Source: DATIUV01 sp049322755
GTDB taxonomy: Bacteria; Pseudomonadota; Gammaproteobacteria; Burkholderiales; UBA6910
Length of the DNA stretch: 64,000 bases
Direction of reading: 5' to 3'
NCBI GenBank assembly: GCA_049322755.1
Contig: JBMOQX010000037.1
Span: 186,001-250,000 of the forward strand
Below, one piece after another: positions 47,207 through 54,231 of this stretch (position 1 is its first letter; every line of letters begins with the position of its first letter). Both the position numbers and the translations under genes were made by a program. The notes below the pieces were generated by a model that was not told the origin of the DNA, made no database searches, and saw only the letters and a program-made list of their open reading frames with translations.

Positions 47207-48018
47207 TGGACCTTTTCGCGCTGGAAGCCGAAAGCCTCGCCTACGGCTACCCGCAGCGCCTGATCGGCGAGGGTTTCACGTTCCGGGTCGCGCCGGGCGC
47301 GGTGACCTGTGTGCTGGGCCCGAACGGCTGCGGCAAGACCACGCTGTTTCGCACCGTGCTGGGACTGCTGCCGCCCAAGGGCGGCGCGGTGCGCATCGGC
47401 GGCCGCCCCATCGGCGATTGGAGCCGCGGCGAACTGGCCCAGGCCATCGGCTACGTGCCCCAGGCCCACAGCGGGTACTTCGCGTTCACTGTGCGCGAGA
47501 TCGTGCTCATGGGCCGCACGGCGCGGCTGTCGTTCTTCGGCAGCCCCACGCGCCGGGACCACCTGGTGGCCGAGCGCGTGCTGCGCGCGCTCGGCATCGA
47601 GCACCTGGCGGAGCGCGTCTACACCCAGGTCAGCGGCGGCGAGCGCCAGCTGGCGCTGATCGGCCGCGCCCTGGCGCAGGAGCCGCGCTTCCTGGTGCTG
47701 GACGAACCCACCGCCAACCTGGACTTCGGCAACCAGATCCTGGTGCTGGAGCAGATCCGGTCGCTGGCGGCCCAGGGCATCGGCGTGCTGTTCTCGACCC
47801 ACGATCCGGACCAGGCGTTCATCTGTGCCGATCACGTCCTGATGCTGCGCGACGGCCACATCGTGTGCGCCGGCCCGCCCACCGAAGCCATCACCACCGG
47901 CCATCTGCGGCAGGTCTACGGGGTCCAGGTGAACGTGGTCGACGTGCCCGTCGCGCCGGACGGCGCGCTGCGCAAGACCTGCGTTCCCGCCGTCGAGGGC
48001 AGCCGCGTAAATCCTTGA
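47206..48018 (+). CDS. FecE/MolC-type ABC importer ATP-binding protein
   Basis: ABC ATPase of 270 residues. Walker A GPNGCGKTTLFR, Q-loop GYVPQAHSGYFAFTVREIV, signature VSGGERQLALIGRALAQEP, Walker B LVLDEPTANLDFGNQ and H-loop STHDPDQAF are intact. GRTARLSFFGSPTRRD is typical of the FecE/MolC branch. Its ATG overlaps the permease stop by one base (TGATG). The transporter lacks an intact binding protein nearby. Confidence 0.88.
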   Translation: MDLFALEAESLAYGYPQRLIGEGFTFRVAPGAVTCVLGPNGCGKTTLFRTVLGLLPPKGGAVRIGGRPIGDWSRGELAQAIGYVPQAHSGYFAFTVREIVLMGRTARLSFFGSPTRRDHLVAERVLRALGIEHLAERVYTQVSGGERQLALIGRALAQEPRFLVLDEPTANLDFGNQILVLEQIRSLAAQGIGVLFSTHDPDQAFICADHVLMLRDGHIVCAGPPTEAITTGHLRQVYGVQVNVVDVPVAPDGALRKTCVPAVEGSRVNP

Positions 48019-48154
48019 GCGCGTTACGGTCATGCGCCAGCGTCGCGGTTGCGCTCCGCTATACTTCCGATAGTTCAGAAAGACGCCGCTTCGCCGATGC
48101 CGCTGCCGGCCGGCGGTCGGCACGGCAATCGATCAAACCCGGATGAGGAACGCC

Positions 48155-49432
48155 ATGGCCGTCGAAGCCGCAACGACACTGGGCGCACTGAGCTGCGCCG
48201 ACGACTACGACCCCAATTCCATGCCCGTCGAGAAGGCGCGGCAGCTGATCCGCCAGTTCCTGGAACCGATCTCGGGCACGGAGCGGGTCGCGATCCGCAA
48301 CGCGCTGGGTCGCGTCCTGGGGGAGGACGTGATTTCGCCGGTGGCGGTGCCGTCCCACGACAATTCCGCGATGGACGGCTACGCCCTGCGCTTCGAGGAT
48401 CTCGCCCCGGATGGCGAAACCACGCTCGAGATCGCGGGCACGGCTTTCGCCGGCGCGCCGTTCGCCGGCGCCGTGGAGAAAGGTCGCTGCGTGCGCATCA
48501 TGACCGGCGGCGTCATGCCGGCAGGCGCCGATACCGTGGTGATGCAGGAGCGTGTCGCTGCGGACGGCAATACCGCGCGTATCGCGCCCGGCCAGAAGCG
48601 GGGACAGAATGTCCGCCGAGCCGGCGAGGACCTGCAGCCCGGCCAGGTGGTGCTCGCCCGGGGGACTTTCGTGCGGCCGGCGGAGCTCGGCCTCATCGCC
48701 TCGCTCGGCATCGGCGAGGTCACCGTGTTCCGGCGCCTGCGGGTCGCGTTCTTCTCCACGGGCGACGAACTGGTGTCCATCGGCACGCCGCTGGGCGAAG
48801 GCCAGATCTACGACAGCAATCGCTACACCATTCACGGCATGCTCACCCGCCTCGGCTGCGACGTGATCGATATGGGGGTGGTGCGCGACGATCCGGCGGC
48901 GCTCGAGCGGGCGTTCAACGAGGCCGCGGCGATGGCGGACGTCGTCATCACCAGCGGCGGGGTCTCGGTGGGGGAAGCGGACTTCACCAAGGACCTGCTG
49001 GAAAAACTGGGCGAAGTCGTGTTCTGGAAGATCGCCATGAAGCCCGGCCGGCCGCTGGCCTACGGCAAGGTGCGCCACGCCCACTTCTTCGGGCTGCCCG
49101 GGAATCCCGTCTCGGTGATGGTGACGTTTTACGAGTTCGTCCGCGATGCGCTGCTCGTGCTCATGGGCCGGCAGAACGTCGCGCCGCCGCCGACGTTCAA
49201 GGTGAAGTGCACGACGCCGCTCAAGAAGGCGCCCGGGCGCACCGAATTCCAGCGCGGCTTGCTCTACCGGGAGCCCGGCGGCGAATGGGCGGTGCGCGTA
49301 ACCGGCGACCAGGGGTCGGGAATCCTGCGCTCCATGTCCGAGGCCAATTGCTTCATCGTCCTGCCCGCCGACCAGGGCGCTACGCCCGCGGGCAGCCTGG
49401 TGGACGTGCAGCTGCTCGACGGCCTCGCCTGA
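48155..49432 (+). CDS. moeA: Molybdopterin molybdotransferase
   Basis: Inserts molybdate (or tungstate) into adenylylated molybdopterin. About 425 residues in four domains. Visible blocks are SHDNSAMDGYALRFEDL, IMTGGVMPAGADTVVMQERV, the MPT-binding FSTGDELVSIGTPLGEGQIY, TSGGVSVGEADFTKDLLEKL and GLPGNPVSVMVTFYEFVRD. The start MAVEAATTLG is preferred because GAGGAA lies 4 bases upstream; an ATG four codons earlier (48143) lacks a site. It follows the MolBC-like genes by about 130 bases on the same strand. Confidence 0.95.
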   Translation: MAVEAATTLGALSCADDYDPNSMPVEKARQLIRQFLEPISGTERVAIRNALGRVLGEDVISPVAVPSHDNSAMDGYALRFEDLAPDGETTLEIAGTAFAGAPFAGAVEKGRCVRIMTGGVMPAGADTVVMQERVAADGNTARIAPGQKRGQNVRRAGEDLQPGQVVLARGTFVRPAELGLIASLGIGEVTVFRRLRVAFFSTGDELVSIGTPLGEGQIYDSNRYTIHGMLTRLGCDVIDMGVVRDDPAALERAFNEAAAMADVVITSGGVSVGEADFTKDLLEKLGEVVFWKIAMKPGRPLAYGKVRHAHFFGLPGNPVSVMVTFYEFVRDALLVLMGRQNVAPPPTFKVKCTTPLKKAPGRTEFQRGLLYREPGGEWAVRVTGDQGSGILRSMSEANCFIVLPADQGATPAGSLVDVQLLDGLA

Positions 49433-49544
49433 AGAAAGCGCCTTCCGGCCCGGCCGTGGGGAGGCGCCGGCGCCAAACCTCTTGCACGCGCGTGCGGTCA
49501 TTGGCGAGAATGGCGGGGCACCCTTCAACCAGGGGAGTCTGGAC

Positions 49545-49826
49545 ATGAAGAAGTTCGCCGCACTGATGATTTCTGCCGGATTGCTGGCCGCCGGGCCCGC
49601 CGTCGCCGGCGAGGACTTGGCCAAGAAAATCGGCTGCACCACCTGCCATGCGGTGGACAAGAAGAAAATGGGCCCGTCGCTGAAGGATATCGCGGCGAAG
49701 AACAAGGGACAGGCCGGGGCCGCCGACACGCTGACCGCCAAGATTGCCAAGGCCGATGGCCATCCCAAGGCGAAAGGGACCGAAGCCGAAGTTAAACAGG
49801 TCGTGGAGTGGATCCTGGCCATGTAA
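49545..49826 (+). CDS. Small class I cytochrome c, periplasmic
   Basis: Monohaem cytochrome of 93 residues. It has a signal peptide (about 1-21) and the haem site CTTCH (Cys31, Cys34, His35). KKMGPSLKDIAAK follows, and the helical C terminus EAEVKQVVEWILAM is typical of small c5/c551-like electron carriers. A GGGGAG site precedes the ATG and a terminator follows. Its closest relative in the window is the broken cytochrome domain encoded on the opposite strand just downstream. Confidence 0.92.
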   Translation: MKKFAALMISAGLLAAGPAVAGEDLAKKIGCTTCHAVDKKKMGPSLKDIAAKNKGQAGAADTLTAKIAKADGHPKAKGTEAEVKQVVEWILAM

Positions 49827-49849
49827 ACCGGACCCGCTCGGCAAAAAAG

Positions 49850-49874
49850 AGCCGGCATCTGCCGGCTTTTTTTC
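49850..49874 (+). terminator. Terminator after the small cytochrome c gene
   Basis: Stem AGCCGGCA / TGCCGGCT with a 2-base centre, followed by a run of seven T residues in all. An A-rich stretch precedes it, so it may also work for the opposite strand. Confidence 0.85.
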
Positions 49875-49915
49875 GGACCGCGCCGGCGAACAGGCCGGCG
49901 GGTCTCAGGACGGGG

Positions 49916-50128
49916 TCAAAGCGCGAGGAGCCAGCTGGCCACCGCCTGCAGCTGCTCAGGTTTGGCTTCCACCGGCGGGTGTTACTCGCCAGCGGCCAGG
50001 AAGATCGCATCAGCACCCTGCCCTTTGTACTTGGCGGCGGCATCCTTCAGCGCCGGCCCCATCTTGTCCACCCCGTGGCACGCCAGGCAACCGGCGTCGT
50101 TCGCGGCGGTCTCGCCGCTGCCCTGGGG
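49916..50128 (-). pseudogene. Detached, broken cytochrome c domain of the NapC/NirT-like protein
   Basis: In the frame one base off from the upstream NapC-like gene, the minus strand reads a class I cytochrome domain: ANDAGCLACHGVDKMGPALK, then KYKGQGADAIFLAAGE, a TAA stop, and HPPVEAKPEQLQAVASWLLA. One extra C in the C4 run (complement of 50125-50128) would fuse it to the NapC-like protein. The TAA is a second lesion. It resembles the intact cytochrome at 49545 (CHAVDKKKMGPSLKD, WILAM). Either the gene has decayed or the assembly carries two errors here. Confidence 0.72.
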
Positions 50129-50862
50129 AGGGAGGCGGCTGCGGGCGCCACGACCACCTGGGCCGGTTTCTCCGCTTCCGCCTTCGCGGCGCCGCCCGCC
50201 GCGGCGGGAGCATCGGCCTTCGCGGGCTCGACCGGGGCCGCCTTGGGCGCCGCCTTCTTCTCTGCCGGATCGTCCGGCTCCTGGTGCGCGATGCCCTTAT
50301 GGCAGTCGATGCAGGTCATGCCCTGCTCCTTGCGCGACTTGTGCATCTGCGCTGCCACCTCGTTCTCCTTCGCCTGCACCGCGAGCGCCTCGGGGGTGAA
50401 ATCGTGACAATACCGGCACTCCGCCGAATCGCTCTTGCGCATGTCCGCCCACACCTGGTTGGCCATGCGCCAGCGGTGGGCCTCGTATTTCTCCGGCGTG
50501 CTGATGGTGCCGAGCACGGTGTGATACGCGTCGGTCATGCCGGCCTGCGCCTTGCGGATCAGCTTGGCCGGATAGGTGTGGGGAATGTGGCAGTCGGAAC
50601 AGCCGGCCCGAACGCCGCTCCGGTTCGCGTAGTGCGGCGACTGCATCCACTCCCTGGCCGGGATCGCCATGCCGCCCCGCTCATGGCATGCCGTGGCGCA
50701 GAACTCGTCGGTGCCGGTGGCGTGGATCATCACCGCGCTGCCGAGGATGCCGCCGGCCCCGATGATCAGGCCGATGCCGACCAGGGTGAGCACCGAATAG
50801 CGGGCGCTTGGCGTCGTCAGCCACCTCAGAAATCGCGAGAAAGCCCCGGGGCGTCCATTCAT
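50047..50862 (-). CDS. NapC/NirT-family tetrahaem cytochrome c, C terminus frameshifted
   Basis: Membrane-anchored multihaem cytochrome that passes electrons from quinol to periplasmic partners. It has one N-terminal helix (about 22-46). Haem sites follow in CATACH (55-60, an unusual C-x3-C-H), CSDCH (88-92), CRYCH (149-153) and CIDCH (184-188). NapC-type segments ANRSGVRAGCSDCHIPHTYP and RRM-like ANQVWADMRKSDSAECRYCH are present. An Ala/Pro/Lys-rich linker (about 198-245) follows, and the last 30 or so residues are out-of-frame sequence caused by the lesion at 50125-50128. The intact ancestor probably ended in a fifth, class I cytochrome domain. Confidence 0.8.
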   Translation of the reverse strand: MNGRPGAFSRFLRWLTTPSARYSVLTLVGIGLIIGAGGILGSAVMIHATGTDEFCATACHERGGMAIPAREWMQSPHYANRSGVRAGCSDCHIPHTYPAKLIRKAQAGMTDAYHTVLGTISTPEKYEAHRWRMANQVWADMRKSDSAECRYCHDFTPEALAVQAKENEVAAQMHKSRKEQGMTCIDCHKGIAHQEPDDPAEKKAAPKAAPVEPAKADAPAAAGGAAKAEAEKPAQVVVAPAAASLPRAAARPPRTTPVAWRATGWTRWGRR

Positions 50863-50934
50863 GCCTCTATCCTCCTGCTGAACCCGTCAGCGCGTATGGT
50901 AAGGGACCCTGTTCCGCAGGGCCACCCGACAAAC

Positions 50935-50967
50935 GAAAAAGGCCGGAAACCCGGCGGTTCCCGGCCT
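50935..50967 (-). terminator. Terminator after the haem-binding-protein pseudogene
   Basis: On the minus strand the arms AGGCCGGGAA and TTTCCGGCCT pair with one G-T wobble around a GC-rich loop and are followed by a T run. It lies 17 bases after the pseudogene stop. Confidence 0.75.
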
Positions 50968-50984
50968 GCGCCCGAACGGCCCGA

Positions 50985-51831
50985 TTACTTGGCGAACTTG
51001 AGCGTCAGAGGCTCCCAGTGCACCGCGTGGCGCACCTGGGCGTTGTTGAACGCCGCCACGCCGAAGTGGTAACCGGCATCCAGATTGTCGAACTGCACGT
51101 CGTATTTGCTGCCGGTGACGAGCTTGCGCGAGAGTTCCAGAGTCCATTTCCCGTTGGCCCATTTCGCCGCGGCCGGGATGTCCCCGCGGTCGCCGCTGAA
51201 CGATGCGATCATGATACTGGCAACGTCATCGCCGGCCCTGAACTTGGACGCGTCCATGGGTACGGCTTCGTCCTTCTTCAGCCAGTAGGTGCCGCCGCGG
51301 TTGGCCGGCTTGGCGTTCTTGCTCATGAACTCCGGCACCCCGTTCTTGATCTTGATATTCTCGTAGCCGCCGCCGGTCTTCGGGTCGGAGTGACGCCCGG
51401 CGCCCGGATTCTTCTCCGAAAAACGCTGGTGATCGAGGTACTGGTCGTCGATCTGCCCGACGGGCAGCGTGCGCACCAGCTTGGCATGCCAGATGTCGCC
51501 CAGTTCCCCTTCCTTATCGGTGTACTTGTTACCGAACGGCTTGCCGGGCTCGCCCGCATGGCAGCTCACCCCGCAGCCCTGCTTGTCGAAGCCCTTGATG
51601 GACGGCCTTGAGTGTGACCTTGGTCTTGCCGTCCTTGAAGTTGGCGCCGTCCTCCAGATTCACGGTGATGGGCTTGGCGGAATTCCAGGCAGCGTCGTTG
51701 GCGTTGGCGTCCACCTTCGGCGGCGTTTTCACCTTGGCTGCGACCAGCGTCGCGTCCGCCATAGCCGCGGATGCGCCAAAGGCGAGCGCGACGGCCGCCA
51801 CCATGGCGGAAAGCCGGATCTCGGATTTCAT
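50985..51831 (-). pseudogene. Ethylbenzene-dehydrogenase-type haem-binding protein, internally deleted and frameshifted
   Basis: The N-terminal part (51831 to about 51600) has a signal peptide and reads DANANDAAWNSAKPITVNLE then GKTKVTLKAVH. The C-terminal part, in another phase (about 51599 to 50985), reads IKGFDKQGCGVSCHAGEPGK, LDHQRFSEKNPGAGRHSDPK, and FGVAAFNNAQVRHAVHWEPL. Together they match the two ends of a cytochrome c-552/DMSO-reductase-like haem-binding domain protein. About 55-60 residues expected between KAV and IKGFD are missing, and the deletion changes the frame. It has its own terminator and an FNR-like box upstream, so it was once a separately controlled periplasmic haem protein. 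Confidence 0.75.
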
Positions 51832-51917
51832 GGTCAGTAATGCAAATCGTTATACCCGCCGGCCGCTTCGCAGGGCCCGCTTGACCCTCATTAGGCACGG
51901 CCGCGGCGGAGAGGGTG

Positions 51918-51931
51918 TTGAGGTAGATCAA
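51918..51931. promoter_or_regulatory. FNR/Anr-like box upstream of the haem-protein pseudogene
   Basis: On the minus strand TTGAT-CTAC-CTCAA matches TTGAT-N4-ATCAA at 9 of 10 positions. It lies 87 bases before the pseudogene ATG. A possible -10 (TATAAC, complement of 51849-51854) is about 65 bases further on, so the spacing is not the classical -41.5. Region 51832-52016 contains no gene. Confidence 0.5.
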
Positions 51932-51965
51932 AAAAAGCAAGGCATTCCGGATCGGCGCGGTACGG

Positions 51966-51994
51966 AAAAAAAAAGCGCGCCCGAGGGCGCGCTT
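51966..51994 (-). terminator. Terminator at the end of the fdh operon
   Basis: Perfect 9- to 10-base stem AAGCGCGCC / GGCGCGCTT, followed on the minus strand by a run of at least seven T residues. It lies 22 bases after the last small gene of the operon. Confidence 0.9.
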
Positions 51995-52016
51995 CGTTTC
52001 GATGCCGGGGATCGGC

Positions 52017-52277
52017 CTATTTCTTCGCGGCCTCCGCGGGCGCGGCCGCCATGCCCTTGCCACGCTTGTAGTTCTCCACCGCGCGCTCCTGGGCGCGATT
52101 CATTGCCTCGGCCGCCTTCTTCTTCGCCTCCTCGTCCTTGGCCTTCTTGGCCGCGGCGGCAGCCTTCTGTTCCTCGGTCGGCGGCGGCGGCGCCGGGAGT
52201 TTGGCGAAGGCCGCTCCGGCCGATCCCAGCGCCAGTGCGGCCGCCGTTACTGCGGCGATCAACGGTTTTGTCAGCAT
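52017..52277 (-). CDS. Small secreted Ala/Lys-rich protein of the fdh operon
   Basis: Protein of 86 residues. A signal peptide (about 1-25, ending GAAFA) is followed by a proline stretch (LPAPPPPTEEQ) and a highly charged Ala/Lys/Glu helix (about 35-70), then RAVENYKRGKGM. I do not recognise a family. Its place as the last gene of the formate dehydrogenase operon, 13 bases after the gamma subunit and before a terminator, and its AGGGAGGGT ribosome site show that it is a real gene. An assembly or stabilising role at the periplasmic face is only a guess. Confidence 0.75.
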   Translation of the reverse strand: MLTKPLIAAVTAAALALGSAGAAFAKLPAPPPPTEEQKAAAAAKKAKDEEAKKKAAEAMNRAQERAVENYKRGKGMAAAPAEAAKK

Positions 52278-52290
52278 GGATCTACCCTCC

Positions 52291-53361
52291 CTAGGCCCGC
52301 TGGGGCGCAGCGCCGGGCGCGGAACCCGCCGCCGGCTGCGCTTTGCCCTTGACTTCGTTGTACCAGAGCTCGTGGTGTTCCTTTGCCCACTGCTCGTCCA
52401 CCTTGCCGTCCGTGCGCATCGCCTTGTAAGCCCCGGGCACACCGACCGTGCCAAGGTAGATATGGCCCATGATCATCGCCATGAACAGAATCGAGGCGAT
52501 GGAGTGCACGATATTGGCGATCTGCATCACTTCGCGGCCCTGGTCGAAATTCGGGAACAGCAGGATCAGGCCCGACGCGCCCACGATGATGGTGAACAGG
52601 AACAGCCCGACCCAGAACACGATCTTCTCGCCCGCATTGAAGAACCCTGACGGCACCTCCTTGCCCGAGAATATTCCCCCCAGTTTCGACAACCACGTGA
52701 GGTCGTGCGCCCGCGGGATGTTTCTGCTCAGGTAGGTGAAGAACATCGCCAGCGCCGAAACGATGAAATACGGTCCGACGAAGTTATGGATGTTCTTGGC
52801 GATGTTGGTGAGGAACGCAAACACCGTGTATCCGAACACCGGCAGCAGGAAATGCTTGCCGAAGAGGATCATGATGCCGGTGATCGCCAGCAGCACCCAC
52901 GAGATGGCGGTGGACCAGTGGATCACCCGGTCCCAGGCGCTGAAGCGCTGGATCTTCCGGCCGGTTTCGGGATGGTGCAGTTTCATCGGCCCTTTGACCA
53001 CATGGAAGACCAGGAACAGGACCGGCACCGCCAGCAGCAGGATGCTGCCGTAAAAGGTGATCGGTCCATTGCGCAGCTCACGCCACGTTTCCCCGCCGCT
53101 TTGCACCAGCACGCCGGTTTCCACCCCCTTGATCTGCGTGATGCCCACGCCGCTGCGCACTTCCCGCCACACCGGGGCGTTGTTGAGGGGCTGCTCCGCC
53201 TGCCGCTGCTGCTGCTTCTCCGCCAGTTGCTTTTCGTTGGGAACGTTCACGAACGGCTGCTCCCCGGGAGCAGCCATCGTGTTCAATCCGGCCAACGAGA
53301 GGCCCAGCAACAGGGCGCCCAGGACCGACCAGCGAGCCGAACGGCTCATGCTTCGAGTCAT
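52291..53361 (-). CDS. fdhC: Formate dehydrogenase gamma subunit (cytochrome b556)
   Basis: Membrane subunit of 356 residues that carries electrons from the Fe-S subunit to quinone. It has an N-terminal hydrophobic segment (about 10-31), a periplasmic stretch with the family block VQSGGETWRELRNGPITFYG, and four further helices. Haem-ligand histidines are in FSAWDRVIHWSTAISW, NIHNFVGPYF and ANIVHSIASILFMAMIMGHI. The N-terminal extension of about 100 residues is normal for this FDH type. An AAGGAG site precedes the ATG. Confidence 0.92.
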   Translation of the reverse strand: MTRSMSRSARWSVLGALLLGLSLAGLNTMAAPGEQPFVNVPNEKQLAEKQQQRQAEQPLNNAPVWREVRSGVGITQIKGVETGVLVQSGGETWRELRNGPITFYGSILLLAVPVLFLVFHVVKGPMKLHHPETGRKIQRFSAWDRVIHWSTAISWVLLAITGIMILFGKHFLLPVFGYTVFAFLTNIAKNIHNFVGPYFIVSALAMFFTYLSRNIPRAHDLTWLSKLGGIFSGKEVPSGFFNAGEKIVFWVGLFLFTIIVGASGLILLFPNFDQGREVMQIANIVHSIASILFMAMIMGHIYLGTVGVPGAYKAMRTDGKVDEQWAKEHHELWYNEVKGKAQPAAGSAPGAAPQRA

Positions 53362-53376
53362 GTCACGCTCCTTCGG

Positions 53377-53604
53377 TCATTTGCCGGACGTACGCAGGTA
53401 CTCGTTCTGGGCGAGATTGCGCGTCTTGATGGAGTTCTCCCAAGCCGCCCGATCGCCCTTGAACTGCTCGTTTTCCCAGGGCGGCGTATCCGGCTTGCCC
53501 TGGTACTTGCCCGCCTTGTACTGCGTCACCTGCGGCCTTTCGCCGCAGGCGGCGAGCCCCAGGGGCAGCGCCGCCGTCAATGCCACGATAAGCAGTTTCC
53601 TCAT
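53377..53604 (-). CDS. Small lipoprotein of the fdh operon
   Basis: Protein of 75 residues with a lipoprotein signal (MRKLLIVALTAALPLGLAAC, lipobox LAAC with Cys20). The mature part GKYQGKPDTPPWENEQFKGD and AWENSIKTRNLAQNEYLRT is short and polar. It lies 2 bases after the beta subunit gene and 15 bases before the gamma subunit gene, so it is co-expressed with the enzyme. I do not know its function; the membrane-anchored periplasmic position suggests a structural or assembly role. Confidence 0.8.
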   Translation of the reverse strand: MRKLLIVALTAALPLGLAACGERPQVTQYKAGKYQGKPDTPPWENEQFKGDRAAWENSIKTRNLAQNEYLRTSGK

Positions 53605-53606
53605 GG

Positions 53607-54203
53607 TCAGCCTCCCTTGGGCTGGCCGTACGCGGTCGACCAGCCCCAAACCTCGGCGCCCTTGCCGCGAACGGTGACGCGGGTCCGGTAAATGTCGGCC
53701 ACCACGTCGCCGTCGCCGCCCAGGAGCGCCTTCGTCGAGCACTGCTCGGCGCACGCCGGAAGCTTGCCCTCCGCCAGACGGTTGCGGCCGTACTTCTTGA
53801 ACTCGGCCTCGGAGCCGTCCGGCTCGGGGCCGCCGGCGCAGAACGTGCACTTGTCCATCTTGCCGCGCAGGCCGAAGCCGCCGTCCTGGGGGAACTGCGG
53901 CGCGCCGAACGGGCATGCGTAGAAGCAATAGCCGCAGCCGATGCACAGGTCCTTGTCGTGCAGCACGACGCCGTCCTGCGTCTTGTAGAAGCAGTCGACG
54001 GGGCACACCGCCATGCACGGCGCATCCGAGCAGTGCATGCAGGCAACCGAAAGGGAACGCTCGCCGGGAACGCCGTCGTTGATCGTTACCACCCGACGGC
54101 GGTTCACGCCCCAGGGAACCTCGTGCTCGTTCTTGCACGCGGTCACGCAGGCGTTGCACTCGATGCAGCGCTCCGTGTCGCACAGGAACTTCATTCTAGC
54201 CAT
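53607..54203 (-). CDS. fdhB: Formate dehydrogenase beta subunit (four [4Fe-4S])
   Basis: Iron-sulfur electron-transfer subunit of 198 residues. Four cysteine groups are visible: CDTERCIECNACVTACKNEH, CMHCSDAPCMAVCPVDC, CIGCGYCFYACPFGAP and CTFC with CAEQCSTKALLGG. It is shorter than E. coli FdnH because the C-terminal membrane helix is absent, as in the short beta subunits of this FDH type. It passes electrons from the alpha to the gamma subunit. It starts 28 bases after the alpha gene. Confidence 0.93.
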   Translation of the reverse strand: MARMKFLCDTERCIECNACVTACKNEHEVPWGVNRRRVVTINDGVPGERSLSVACMHCSDAPCMAVCPVDCFYKTQDGVVLHDKDLCIGCGYCFYACPFGAPQFPQDGGFGLRGKMDKCTFCAGGPEPDGSEAEFKKYGRNRLAEGKLPACAEQCSTKALLGGDGDVVADIYRTRVTVRGKGAEVWGWSTAYGQPKGG

Positions 54204-54231
54204 GATCTAGCCTCCTCAAATCGATCCGTTG

